The notes below the pieces were generated by a model. It was not told the origin of the DNA. It searched no databases and saw only the letters and a list, made by a program, of their open reading frames with translations. The translations under genes were made by a program, and so were the position numbers. A stretch of 35,546 nucleotides of DNA from Syntrophomonadaceae bacterium (lineage in GTDB: Bacteria > Bacillota > Dethiobacteria > DTU022): contig SKXC01000033.1 of assembly GCA_007128625.1 (NCBI GenBank), positions 1 through 35,546 of the forward strand, given 5' to 3'. This document shows positions 7,427-15,355 of this stretch, one piece after another. How positions within the stretch are numbered: the stretch's first letter is position 1; each line of letters starts with the position of its first letter.

Positions 7427-8413
7427 TTGGATGATAATAACACAAGCAGAACTGTAATGCTTACAGGGGGTGACGAGTCAGTCCAACTGTTGGGCAGGCA
7501 GGATCGTCATTTCAGCCTGATTGAAGATAAGTTTGCTGTTCACCTGATCCCGAAAGGGCATGAGCTGGTTATTGAAGGGGCACCTGAAGATGTAGAAGTG
7601 CTTTACACCATGTTTCAGGAATTAATTGCTCATATTCGTAAAGGGCACCTGTTAACCGGACGCGAGTTCGAGTATGCTTTAAAACTTGCTGAACAGGGTA
7701 ATGTGGCTTCAATTCGCTCTCTTTTTAGTGATTTGGTGTTGGTAACACCGCGAGGCAAGCAGATTCGCCCGAAAACTATTGGCCAAAAACGTTATCTGGA
7801 AGCTATACGCAGTTATGATATTGTACTTTCTATCGGGCCGGCCGGTACGGGTAAAACATACCTGGCTCTGGCCATGGCAGTCGATGCTCTTAAAAGCAAA
7901 CAGGTCCAGCGGTTAATTTTGACCCGTCCGGCGGTTGAAGCAGGTGAGCATCTCGGTTTTTTACCGGGGGATTTTCAGGAAAAGGTAGATCCATATTTGC
8001 GTCCCATATATGATGGTCTTTATGATTTGCTGGGAGTTGATGTATTTCAAAAATACAGGGAAAAAGGAATTATTGAAATTGCTCCTCTGGCCTATATGCG
8101 GGGCCGAACCCTGGATGACTCTTTTGTTATTCTTGACGAAGGACAAAATGCAACTACCGAGCAGATGAAAATGCTTCTGACCAGGCTTGGCTTCGGATCT
8201 AAAGCGGTAGTTACCGGTGATGTTACCCAGGTTGATCTACCGGGGGGACGGTTTTCAGGTTTGGAAGAAGCCTCACGTATACTATCCGGAATTGAGGGGA
8301 TCGGCCTGGTTTACCTTACCGATAAAGATGTTGTCCGTCATCCTCTGGTGCAGAGTATAATAAAAGCTTATGAAGCATACGAGGCCTCTAAGGAAAGGGG
8401 TAGCGATGGGTAA
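7427..8413 (+). CDS. phoH: PhoH-like ATPase
   Basis: A 328-residue PhoH-family P-loop ATPase, a relative of the SF1 helicase core that is conserved beside ybeY and thought to act in RNA metabolism. An N-terminal KH-like part (about 15-110) precedes the ATPase domain. Walker A is GPAGTGKTYLA, Walker B is FVILDEGQN, and TGDVTQVDLP is the conserved sensor segment. The likely start is TTG at 7427, about 11 bases after AAGGGGG. The next in-frame start (ATG 7457) has no ribosome site. The end overlaps the next gene by 8 bases, which suggests coupling. Confidence 0.93.
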   Translation: MDDNNTSRTVMLTGGDESVQLLGRQDRHFSLIEDKFAVHLIPKGHELVIEGAPEDVEVLYTMFQELIAHIRKGHLLTGREFEYALKLAEQGNVASIRSLFSDLVLVTPRGKQIRPKTIGQKRYLEAIRSYDIVLSIGPAGTGKTYLALAMAVDALKSKQVQRLILTRPAVEAGEHLGFLPGDFQEKVDPYLRPIYDGLYDLLGVDVFQKYREKGIIEIAPLAYMRGRTLDDSFVILDEGQNATTEQMKMLLTRLGFGSKAVVTGDVTQVDLPGGRFSGLEEASRILSGIEGIGLVYLTDKDVVRHPLVQSIIKAYEAYEASKERGSDG

Positions 8414-10562
8414 AAAAACACTTTTCAGTGAGTTTTTTGATCGCTCAAAGTCGTTTAAAGATAATATTCGTTTACAGAAACTGGTCCTGGTAGTAGGACT
8501 TTTTATAACTGTCTATCTTATACTGGCTTTTGTTAGCATGCCTGCACGCCTCGATCTTTCAGTTGGCAGGCCCAGTCCACGTACAATCTATGCTCCCCGT
8601 GATACTGAGGATTCTTATAAAACAGAACAGAAGCGCAAAGAGGCTGCAGAAGAAGTAAGAGATGTATATGACTATGATCCGGCAGTTTTAGATGAGGCAC
8701 TGAGCGAAATAGATGTTTTTTTCGATAGAGTTATAAAAATAAAAGATGAAGAAGTAGAGCTTGCAGAAGAAGCTGAAGAAGCCGGAGAAGCTGAGGAAAT
8801 TGATGAGGAGCTTAAGACCGCTGCAAGGGTGGAAAAATTACAAACATTGCTTCCCGAAGAATTATCCGAAGAGACTGTCGCTGCGCTTTTAACCAGTGAA
8901 AGCACATTAAGAGATTTACAGGGTCGCCTGAACAATACTCTAAAAGAGCTGTTTGAAGATGGTATTAAAGAAAACGAGGAAGATCAGGCGAAGAAAAAGC
9001 TTGCCGAAGAAATAGCTCCCTATCCTTTTAGTGCCAACCTGAAGCAAATTGCTGAAGTTTTAGGCATTTCTTTGATTGAGCCAAACTTGCATTATAACGA
9101 AGAAGCCACTGAACAAAATCGTGAGCTTGCCCGGCAACAGGTTGATCCGGTTATCATTATGCGCAATACCCTCATCGTCAGTGAGGGTGAACTAATCTCA
9201 GAACACCAGATGTCTCAACTGGAAGATCTGGGTCTGATTAGGGGTCAGCGGGCAGATTACCCGGCTTTTATCGGGTTATTTTTACTGCTGGTTATTTTGT
9301 TCGCCCTGGTCGGGATATATATGTCAATATTTGTTAGAGATGTTTTTACCAGTCCCAGGTTACTGTTATTGATGGGAATAGTTTTTGTTATTACTCTATT
9401 ATTTTGTGTGGCAGCCAGCTTTTTTTCGGGTTACCTGATTCCGGTAGCCATTGGTGTAATACTGATTACTGTTTTGTTTGGCTATAAATTAGCCTTGATC
9501 ATTAACCTTGTACTGATCCTGATGGTCGGATTAATAACCGGCGGCGATTTTTCATTTATGTTTGTGGCGATCGCAGGTGGATTAGTTTCGATCTATGTGG
9601 TTTCAAGACTAAGCCAGCGAAATGACCTGGCCCGTGCCGGTTTTTATGTTGCTGTTACAAACGCTGTGGTTATTTTATCTGCTTACCTGTTTTTCGGCCA
9701 TGTTAGCTTAGAATATGATTCGTTACTTAATTTCAGCTACAGTATGATGGCCGGTGTCGGCAATGGTATCCTTTCCTCAGTTGTGGCCATTGGTTTTCTG
9801 CCTTATCTGGAAAACTTTTTTGGAGTAACTACAGCTATTACTTTACTGGAAATGTCCAATCCCAACCATCCCTTGTTACGTGAAATGCTTATGAAAGCAC
9901 CGGGAACCTACTACCACAGTATGATGGTGTCTAATTTAGCCGAAACAGCTGCTGACTCAGTAAATGCCAATACATTATTAACCAGGGTAGGGGCCTACTA
10001 TCACGACATAGGAAAATTAAAACGTCCGTACTTTTTCTCAGAGAACCAGCTGTCAGGGGATAACCCCCATTCTAAGCTTTCTCCCAACCTGAGTACATTA
10101 ATAATAGGAGCTCATCCAAAGGATGGAGTAGAAATTGGGAAAAAACATCGTTTACCGGATCCAATTGTTGATATTGCCGGTCAGCATCATGGCACCAGCA
10201 TGATTTCCTTTTTCTTTCAAAAGGCCCTGGAGAACAACTGCCGTGAAGAGGTTTCTGCTGATAAGTATCGTTATGAAGGACCTAAACCGCAGACCAAAGA
10301 ATCGGCAATTATAATGCTTGCCGATGCTGTGGAAGCAGGTGTTCGTTCCCTTTCTAAACCTACAAGCAACCGTGTTGAAACGATGGTGCGCCGTGTGATT
10401 AAAGAAAAATTGGAAGACGGTCAGCTTGATCAGTCCGATTTAACCTTAAAAGAGATTGATCAGATTGCTGAATCATTTGTCCATATTTTCTCGGGCATTT
10501 ATCATCAAAGGATTGAGTATCCGGAAAAAGTACTCAAGGCGGAACTGGAAAAGGGGAAATAA
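8406..10562 (+). CDS. pgpH: cyclic-di-AMP phosphodiesterase PgpH (7TM receptor with HD domain)
   Basis: PgpH/YqfF cleaves the second messenger c-di-AMP to pApA. Counted from ATG 8406 the protein has 718 residues. It has an N-terminal membrane helix (about 25-45), a long extracytoplasmic 7TMR-HDED domain containing a Glu/Ala-rich low-complexity stretch (about 110-140), seven membrane helices (about 290-470) and a cytosolic HD domain with YYHDIGK (His533-Asp534) and GQHHGTS. An ATG at 8370 in the same frame would add 12 residues, but 8406 has AGGGG at good spacing and overlaps the phoH stop by 8 bases. Its place between phoH and ybeY is as in Bacillus. Confidence 0.93.
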   Translation: MGKKTLFSEFFDRSKSFKDNIRLQKLVLVVGLFITVYLILAFVSMPARLDLSVGRPSPRTIYAPRDTEDSYKTEQKRKEAAEEVRDVYDYDPAVLDEALSEIDVFFDRVIKIKDEEVELAEEAEEAGEAEEIDEELKTAARVEKLQTLLPEELSEETVAALLTSESTLRDLQGRLNNTLKELFEDGIKENEEDQAKKKLAEEIAPYPFSANLKQIAEVLGISLIEPNLHYNEEATEQNRELARQQVDPVIIMRNTLIVSEGELISEHQMSQLEDLGLIRGQRADYPAFIGLFLLLVILFALVGIYMSIFVRDVFTSPRLLLLMGIVFVITLLFCVAASFFSGYLIPVAIGVILITVLFGYKLALIINLVLILMVGLITGGDFSFMFVAIAGGLVSIYVVSRLSQRNDLARAGFYVAVTNAVVILSAYLFFGHVSLEYDSLLNFSYSMMAGVGNGILSSVVAIGFLPYLENFFGVTTAITLLEMSNPNHPLLREMLMKAPGTYYHSMMVSNLAETAADSVNANTLLTRVGAYYHDIGKLKRPYFFSENQLSGDNPHSKLSPNLSTLIIGAHPKDGVEIGKKHRLPDPIVDIAGQHHGTSMISFFFQKALENNCREEVSADKYRYEGPKPQTKESAIIMLADAVEAGVRSLSKPTSNRVETMVRRVIKEKLEDGQLDQSDLTLKEIDQIAESFVHIFSGIYHQRIEYPEKVLKAELEKGK

Positions 10563-10568
10563 GTTTAA

Positions 10569-11024
10569 ATGAGTGTCTGCATTACCTGCTTAACAGACGA
10601 AATAAAAATTTCCGAGACTTTTAGCAAACAATTGATAAAAGCAGTCGATCTGCTGTTAGAAGAATACAACCTGGCCGGAGGAGAGGTTGGAATTATTTTG
10701 AGCGATGATCAATACCTGGCCTCTCTGAATAAAAAATACCGGAACAAAGATGCTCCGACTGATGTCCTGTCTTTTTCATTTCTTGAGACAGCAGATGATA
10801 AAGTTGAGGGTGTTCAGGAATTTGCGGTTGGCGATATCTATATATCTGTTGAAAGGGCTTTAGAACAAAAAGAACAGGCCGGACACAGCCTGGAAAAAGA
10901 AGTTTTTCTGCTGGCTGTTCACGGTATGCTTCATCTTCTTGGTTTTGATCATGATGATGAAAAAGATAAGCATTTAATGCAGAATAAAGAGAAAGAATTA
11001 TTGAATGAATTTGCCGGGAACTAG
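10569..11024 (+). CDS. ybeY: endoribonuclease YbeY
   Basis: YbeY is a zinc-dependent RNase involved in 16S rRNA 3' end maturation and ribosome quality control. The 151-residue length is usual. The metal motif H-x3-H-x5-H is intact at His118, His122 and His128 (HGMLHLLGFDHDD), and NKKYRNKDAPTDVLSFSF is the other conserved block. The gene starts 6 bases after pgpH, with AAGGGG inside the end of pgpH, and is followed directly by dgkA, so it is part of one operon. Confidence 0.96.
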   Translation: MSVCITCLTDEIKISETFSKQLIKAVDLLLEEYNLAGGEVGIILSDDQYLASLNKKYRNKDAPTDVLSFSFLETADDKVEGVQEFAVGDIYISVERALEQKEQAGHSLEKEVFLLAVHGMLHLLGFDHDDEKDKHLMQNKEKELLNEFAGN

Positions 11025-11417
11025 GTGGTGGGTAAAGTGATCTATAAAGTGTTTCTTAGCCTAAAAAATGCATGCAATGGCCTGAAATACTGTTTTTTAA
11101 CTCAACGCAACATGGTTATTCATGCAGTTATTGGTACTATAGTCCTGGTTGCGGCATTATTATTGCAAGTTTCATTAACCGGTATGCTTTTGTTGTTTAC
11201 GGCAATTATGTTTGTTTTAACCGCGGAAGCTTTTAATACAGCCCTGGAGCAGACGATAGATCTGATTACCAGGGAACGTAACCTGCTAGCTCAGAATGCT
11301 AAAGATATTTCTTCCGGGGCTGTTCTGCTTACCTCATTATTTGCTGTTGTGATTGGCCTGTTCATACTTGGTCCGCCTTTATGGTTTTTATTTAAAGAAT
11401 TATTTCTATCTCATTAG
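11025..11417 (+). CDS. dgkA: diacylglycerol/undecaprenol kinase
   Basis: A small integral membrane kinase of the DgkA family. In Gram-positive bacteria these phosphorylate undecaprenol to recycle the cell-wall lipid carrier. The signature is EAFNTALEQTIDLI (family pattern E-x2-NTA-x-E), followed by AKDISSGAVLL. Three membrane helices are visible (about 35-52, 54-70 and 98-125). Reading from the first GTG (11025) gives 130 residues. The GTG at 11037 is a better start, because AGGTGG lies about 8 bases before it, giving 126 residues. It is packed between ybeY and cdd. Confidence 0.92.
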   Translation: MVGKVIYKVFLSLKNACNGLKYCFLTQRNMVIHAVIGTIVLVAALLLQVSLTGMLLLFTAIMFVLTAEAFNTALEQTIDLITRERNLLAQNAKDISSGAVLLTSLFAVVIGLFILGPPLWFLFKELFLSH

Positions 11418-11491
11418 ACCCTGACTAAACCCTGGTTATTATTTAAGGTTAGCTTTTTCTTTTTGTAATTAACCCTAACTCTATTATTTGC

Positions 11492-11544
11492 GGCAGCTAT
11501 TTTTAAGCTTTCGATTAGTCCATTTTTAAGCTGCTGCCTTTTTT
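11492..11544 (+). terminator. possible terminator after dgkA
   Basis: GGCAGC (11492-11497) can pair with GCTGCC (11533-11538), followed by six T. The stem is short and the loop is 35 bases, so termination would be partial at most. It separates dgkA from the cdd fusion gene. Confidence 0.3.
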
Positions 11545-11582
11545 AAGAACAGCGTTAAAAAAGATGTCAAGAGGTGTAAAAA

Positions 11583-12413
11583 ATGAATACCGGGGCTCTC
11601 CTAACAACAGCTAGTGCAGCCAGGATGAGAGCTTATGCTCCCTATTCAGGCAACCTGGTTGGAGCCGCCTTGCTTACTGAAGAAGGCGCAATTATTACAG
11701 GCGCCAATATCGAAAATGCTTCTTACGGTATAACAACCTGTGCAGAAAGAGTAGCGATTATGACGGCGGTACATGCCGGACACCAAAAGTTTAAAAGCAT
11801 TGCTGTTTTTTCTGATAATTCACCGCCAGTAACCCCCTGTGGAGCGTGTCGGCAGGTATTGTGGGAATTGGCCGGAAATATTGAAGTGATCATGGGAAAT
11901 TGTAATAATGAAGAAACAAAAATTATGCCCTTACAGGACTTACTACCGGAACCTTACGGGATTAATAAATGGATTGGTAATTCACCTGATCAAAAATTAC
12001 TTGGTAAAGAAGAAATGTGGCGTTTGCCGGTATTGTTTCACCCGATTGGCTATACGGCAAATAATTACCATGAACCCGGGATGATTCCTGAAAACTATAA
12101 AGAACTATTGTCACAGGTTATAATTAACCCGGAGATGGAAGACGGGCTTTACCGTCTGGAAGAAGAAGAGAGAATTAACATTATATCCTATTTACATCTG
12201 GCCGGAGGTTATCGGTTGAAAGACAGGGCCAGGGGCAGAGGTAATGAAGTATATGGTGTTTTTGCCTGTCGTACTCCCTTAAGACCTAATTCAATAGCGC
12301 AAACTACTGTTCAGCTTGTGGATAGAAAGGGGAATATACTTACTGTTAAAGGATTGGATCTGATTAACAGAACCCCTGTTCTTGATATTAAGACAGTTCT
12401 ACCGGGCAGGTAG
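11583..12413 (+). CDS. cdd: cytidine deaminase fused to a TrmO/TsaA-like tRNA methyltransferase domain
   Basis: This 276-residue protein is about twice the usual length of a Gram-positive cytidine deaminase. Residues 1-126 are a full deaminase: zinc ligands Cys53, Cys86 and Cys89 (TTCAERVAI and PCGACRQVL) with catalytic Glu55, in the same spacing as Bacillus Cdd. After a linker, residues 149-276 read as a TrmO/TsaA (UPF0066) domain: HPIGYTA at 153, YGVFACRTPLRPNSIAQ at 224-240, then VKGLDLINRTPVLDIKTVLP. TrmO uses SAM to methylate t6A37 in tRNA-Thr. The family consensus RPNPIG is RPNSIA here, and the 'GLxxFSHLW' region is replaced by RLEEEERINIISYLH, so activity or substrate may differ. No frameshift joins the halves. 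Gene order dgkA-cdd-era is conserved. Confidence 0.88.
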   Translation: MNTGALLTTASAARMRAYAPYSGNLVGAALLTEEGAIITGANIENASYGITTCAERVAIMTAVHAGHQKFKSIAVFSDNSPPVTPCGACRQVLWELAGNIEVIMGNCNNEETKIMPLQDLLPEPYGINKWIGNSPDQKLLGKEEMWRLPVLFHPIGYTANNYHEPGMIPENYKELLSQVIINPEMEDGLYRLEEEERINIISYLHLAGGYRLKDRARGRGNEVYGVFACRTPLRPNSIAQTTVQLVDRKGNILTVKGLDLINRTPVLDIKTVLPGR

Positions 12414-12418
12414 AACAA

Positions 12419-12619
12419 TCATAATAGGTAAGTATAGATAATCGAAGCTGAGAAAACAATCAGGATCAAAGCGATCAGGGTCGCCAGACCTGAAAGAGGA
12501 ATAATGATTACTCCTCCGAAAAGGAGTGCAAAAAAAATAAGGTTGACAATCAAAGCTTTTCTGCTGGGCTTTTTTGTCTGTTCATTATTTTGGTTTCCCG
12601 TTCCAGTTCTCTGGTTCAT
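12419..12619 (-). CDS. small two-helix membrane protein, hypothetical
   Basis: A 66-residue ORF on the opposite strand between cdd and era. The N-terminal 20 residues are polar (Asn/Gln/Lys-rich); two hydrophobic helices follow (about 23-41 and 44-65), ending at the C-terminus. GGGG lies about 10 bases before the ATG at 12619, so translation is plausible but not strongly marked. I recognise no family. Its stop lies 5 bases from the cdd stop, so the two transcripts converge. Confidence 0.45.
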   Translation of the reverse strand: MNQRTGTGNQNNEQTKKPSRKALIVNLIFFALLFGGVIIIPLSGLATLIALILIVFSASIIYTYLL

Positions 12620-12706
12620 TTATAGTTACCCCATGGAGAATTAATATGTTCGAAGAATGGCACCTTAAGTATACCTTATTTTAATGCGGCAGGGAAGGGT
12701 TAAACA

Positions 12707-13594
12707 ATGCACCGTTCAGGATTTGTGGCTCTAATTGGCAGGCCCAATGTTGGGAAATCAACCCTGCTCAATGCTCTGGTAGGCGAAAAAGTAGCCATAA
12801 TTTCTAAATGCCCCCAGACTACGCGAAATCAAATCCGTGCTGTTTTAACCAGGCCAGAAGAACAGATAATTTTTATTGATACACCCGGTTTGCATAAACC
12901 AAAACATAAGCTTGGATCAGCAATGGTTAAAAAAGCAAGAAATACGATGCAGGAAGTTGACCTGGTCTGTTTTATAGTAGAAGCCAACCATCCGCCGGGT
13001 GCTGGTGATGGCCATATTGCAGAACTATTAAACACAGTCGCCTGCCCTGTTTTTTTAATTCTAAACAAAATTGACCTGGTTACACCGGATAAGTATGTTA
13101 CCTACAGCGAACTCTATAAAGCCAAGCATCCATTTAAAGCGCATTTTCCCGTATCGGCACTGCAGAAAATTGATCTTGAACCTTTGATTGAAGCTGCTGT
13201 AGCTGTTCTTCCGGAAGGACCCCGCTATTACCCACCTGATATGGTGACTGATCAGCCTGAACGGTTTATCGCTGCGGAAATAATTCGTGAAAAAATTATC
13301 CCTTTAACCAGGCAGGAGATTCCTTTTTCTATAGCCGTGGTTATTGAAGAAATGAAATTTCGTAATGACAGCGATTTGCTTGATATTCGTGCTGAAATTT
13401 TTGTCGAGAGGAAATCACAGGTCGGCATTGTTGTGGGGAGGGGTGGTTCTTTACTTAAAGAAGTTGGGATTGAAGCCCGCAGGGAACTGGAAGCTTTGTT
13501 TGGACACCATATTCATCTTGATATACGGGTAAAAGTTAAACGCGAATGGCGCAACCATGAAGAGGACTTGCGCCGCCTTGGTTATAGTGATTAA
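12707..13594 (+). CDS. era: GTPase Era
   Basis: Era is an essential GTPase that binds the 3' end of 16S rRNA during 30S assembly. The 295-residue protein has G1 GRPNVGKST, the switch region TTRNQIR, G3 DTPG, G4 NKID and a C-terminal KH domain with VGRGGSLLKEVG. AGGGAAGGG lies about 9-10 bases before the ATG at 12707. It is placed between cdd and recO as usual in Firmicutes, with ybeY close by; both work on the 16S 3' end. Confidence 0.97.
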   Translation: MHRSGFVALIGRPNVGKSTLLNALVGEKVAIISKCPQTTRNQIRAVLTRPEEQIIFIDTPGLHKPKHKLGSAMVKKARNTMQEVDLVCFIVEANHPPGAGDGHIAELLNTVACPVFLILNKIDLVTPDKYVTYSELYKAKHPFKAHFPVSALQKIDLEPLIEAAVAVLPEGPRYYPPDMVTDQPERFIAAEIIREKIIPLTRQEIPFSIAVVIEEMKFRNDSDLLDIRAEIFVERKSQVGIVVGRGGSLLKEVGIEARRELEALFGHHIHLDIRVKVKREWRNHEEDLRRLGYSD

Positions 13595-13617
13595 ACTGTT
13601 TCAAGAAAGGAAAACAC

Positions 13618-14352
13618 TTGACTAAGCGAATTTTTAAAGCCGAGGGCCTGGTTTTACGGACCAGGGTTCTGGGGGAAGCAGATCGCCTGGTTACCCTGCT
13701 CACTTTTGAAGAGGGAAAATTTGAAGCTGTAGCCCGGGGTGCACGTAAAATAAAGAGTAAGCTTGCTGCCGGAGTGGATCTTTTTACCTACGGTCACTAT
13801 ACTTTCCACCGGGGCCGAACCTGGCCGATTATAACCGGGCAGGAGCCCCTGGAAAGATTTGTTTGGTTTCGTGAAGACCCTGAACTCTATCCATACGGTC
13901 TGTACCTGGCTGAGCTTACCGACCGCCTTATCATTGGTGAAGAACCCTGTGTGGCAGTATGTCAATTGCTGCTTGACGGTTGGCGCATGCTGGGTCAGGG
14001 TGTGGACCGTTTTCTTTTGTGCCGGACTTTTGAGCTTAAATTGGCCCATTATACTGGTTACAGTCCCTATTTTGATCTATGTATAAGCTGTGGTTCAGAA
14101 AACACTCAGGGCTTCAGCCCCAGGGAGGGGGGACTTTTATGTCAAAAATGCCAGGTTCCAGATGTGCTTAAACTGGATGCAGGCACCCTGGCGCTGGCCA
14201 GACGTTTGCTTAAAACACCTTTATCGCAGGTGCGGATGATTCGGCCCAGTACATTGCAAAAAGAAGAGCTGGCCCAATTAAATAATGCTTTTCTTGCTTA
14301 TCACCTCGATCTGGGTGAACTTAAATCAAGACGACTGCTAGGTGAAAATTAA
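13618..14352 (+). CDS. recO: DNA repair protein RecO
   Basis: RecO helps load RecA on SSB-coated DNA in the RecFOR pathway and anneals complementary strands. The 244-residue protein has the N-terminal OB-fold (KAEGLVLRTRVLGEADRLVT) and a C-terminal helical domain with a four-cysteine zinc site, CISC at about 155-158 and CQKC near 176. The start is TTG at 13618 with AGAAAGGAA upstream at normal spacing. It lies 23 bases after era. Confidence 0.94.
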   Translation: MTKRIFKAEGLVLRTRVLGEADRLVTLLTFEEGKFEAVARGARKIKSKLAAGVDLFTYGHYTFHRGRTWPIITGQEPLERFVWFREDPELYPYGLYLAELTDRLIIGEEPCVAVCQLLLDGWRMLGQGVDRFLLCRTFELKLAHYTGYSPYFDLCISCGSENTQGFSPREGGLLCQKCQVPDVLKLDAGTLALARRLLKTPLSQVRMIRPSTLQKEELAQLNNAFLAYHLDLGELKSRRLLGEN

Positions 14353-14539
14353 CCTGCAATAATTACTGACTTACATTAGACAGTTTTTCGGACATGGTTT
14401 CAGGTTTTAGCTTATTATTTATTTAGGCTGCAGGCCTCATTATTTTTAACCCGGGGCAGGATTATCGTGATCAGAATTGTTCTGGCAGCAGATCTGCACC
14501 TTTATTTCGTATATAATAAGAGGAGAGGGGATAAATCCA

Positions 14540-15007
14540 GTGAAAATCGGTATAATTTTTTATTCTCACACCAACAATACAGCTTTTGTTGCCCGGAAGC
14601 TGCAGGAAAAGCTTGATCAAGCCGGTCATCAGACCAGGCTTGAGCAGATAACCATTAAGGGAAAAACACCAGCACAGCCCGGCAGATTCGAATTAGATCA
14701 TGTTCCGGCTGTGGGCGGTTATGACGCAGTTATTTTTGGCTCGCCTGTTCAGGCCTTTTCCTTAAACCCGGTTATGAAGGAGTATCTTGAACAGCTTCCG
14801 CCCATGACTGGCAGCATAGTTGCCTGTTTTGTAACCAAACAGCTGCCTGTTAAATGGTCCGGGGGGACCCAGGCTACCTCAATGATGAAAAGTATATGTG
14901 AATCAAAAGGGACCGTGGTCCGGGGGGTGGAAATAATCTTCTGGTCGAAAGGAAAACGTGAACAAAGTATTACCCGGGGTGTAGAGAACCTGAGCAGCTT
15001 GTTTTAA
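14540..15007 (+). CDS. flavodoxin-like protein
   Basis: Reading from GTG 14540 gives 155 residues with a flavodoxin-like fold. The first strand and phosphate loop are KIGIIFYSHTNNTAFVARKL, where classic flavodoxins have a T/S-x-TGNT loop; here the glycine is replaced by Asn. YDAVIFGSPVQAFSLNPVMK fits the second FMN-contacting loop. It is probably a small electron carrier or FMN-dependent reductase; the partner is unknown. The frame is open upstream to 14477, but GAGGAGAGGGG just before 14540 decides the start. A TATAAT at 14512-14517 may be its -10. It lies between recO and glyQ, where Bacillus has no such gene. Confidence 0.75.
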   Translation: MKIGIIFYSHTNNTAFVARKLQEKLDQAGHQTRLEQITIKGKTPAQPGRFELDHVPAVGGYDAVIFGSPVQAFSLNPVMKEYLEQLPPMTGSIVACFVTKQLPVKWSGGTQATSMMKSICESKGTVVRGVEIIFWSKGKREQSITRGVENLSSLF

Positions 15008-15070
15008 CTGTTGTATTACTCGTTTTAGAAGGCCGGTGAAGACGGTTACTTTTTCTTTTGCGCCAAATAC

Positions 15071-15099
15071 TTGACAATAAAGCGGCCAGTTGTTAGTAT
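15071..15099 (+). promoter_or_regulatory. promoter of the glyQS T-box leader
   Basis: A perfect -35 TTGACA (15071-15076) is 17 bases from TAGTAT (15094-15099), which has the TG extension at 15091-15092. A TATAAT at 15103 is 26 bases from the -35, too far for the same promoter. Confidence 0.65.
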
Positions 15100-15119
15100 C
15101 TCTATAATTAAATAGCTGA

Positions 15120-15330
15120 TCAGGCAATGATGGAAAGAAGTAGCCGGGCCAATCCTGGATAATAATCAGCGAGTCGGGGATGGTGCAAGCCCGTCAGGAA
15201 ATTCGGTGAATGGCGTTCCTGAGCTTTAAATAATTAAGCGGATCCCGGATAATGAGGGATCAAGTAGGGTGGAACCGCGGGAGAACCTCCCGTCCCTATG
15301 GTTTTAGCAACCAGGGGCGGGGGGTTTTAT
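15120..15330 (+). promoter_or_regulatory. T-box riboswitch (glycine) before glyQS
   Basis: The T-box core AGGGTGGAACCGCG is at 15266-15279. It is followed by a strong terminator: CCTCCCGTCCCTATGGTT (from 15287) pairs with AACCAGGGGCGGGGGG, then TTTT. Upstream, GCGAGTCGGGGATGGTG-type sequence (from about 15169) is Stem I. The likely specifier is GGC at 15212-15214, flanked by the arms AGGAA and TTCCT. Uncharged tRNA-Gly would favour the antiterminator and allow glyQS expression. The exact 5' end is approximate. Confidence 0.93.
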
Positions 15331-15355
15331 ATGTTTGTTAAAAGGAGGAATTATT

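Noticed and set aside
15071-15108. TTGACA at 15071 with TATAAT at 15103 as one promoter
   Set aside because: The spacing is 26 bases. TAGTAT with a TG extension at 17 bases is the better -10.
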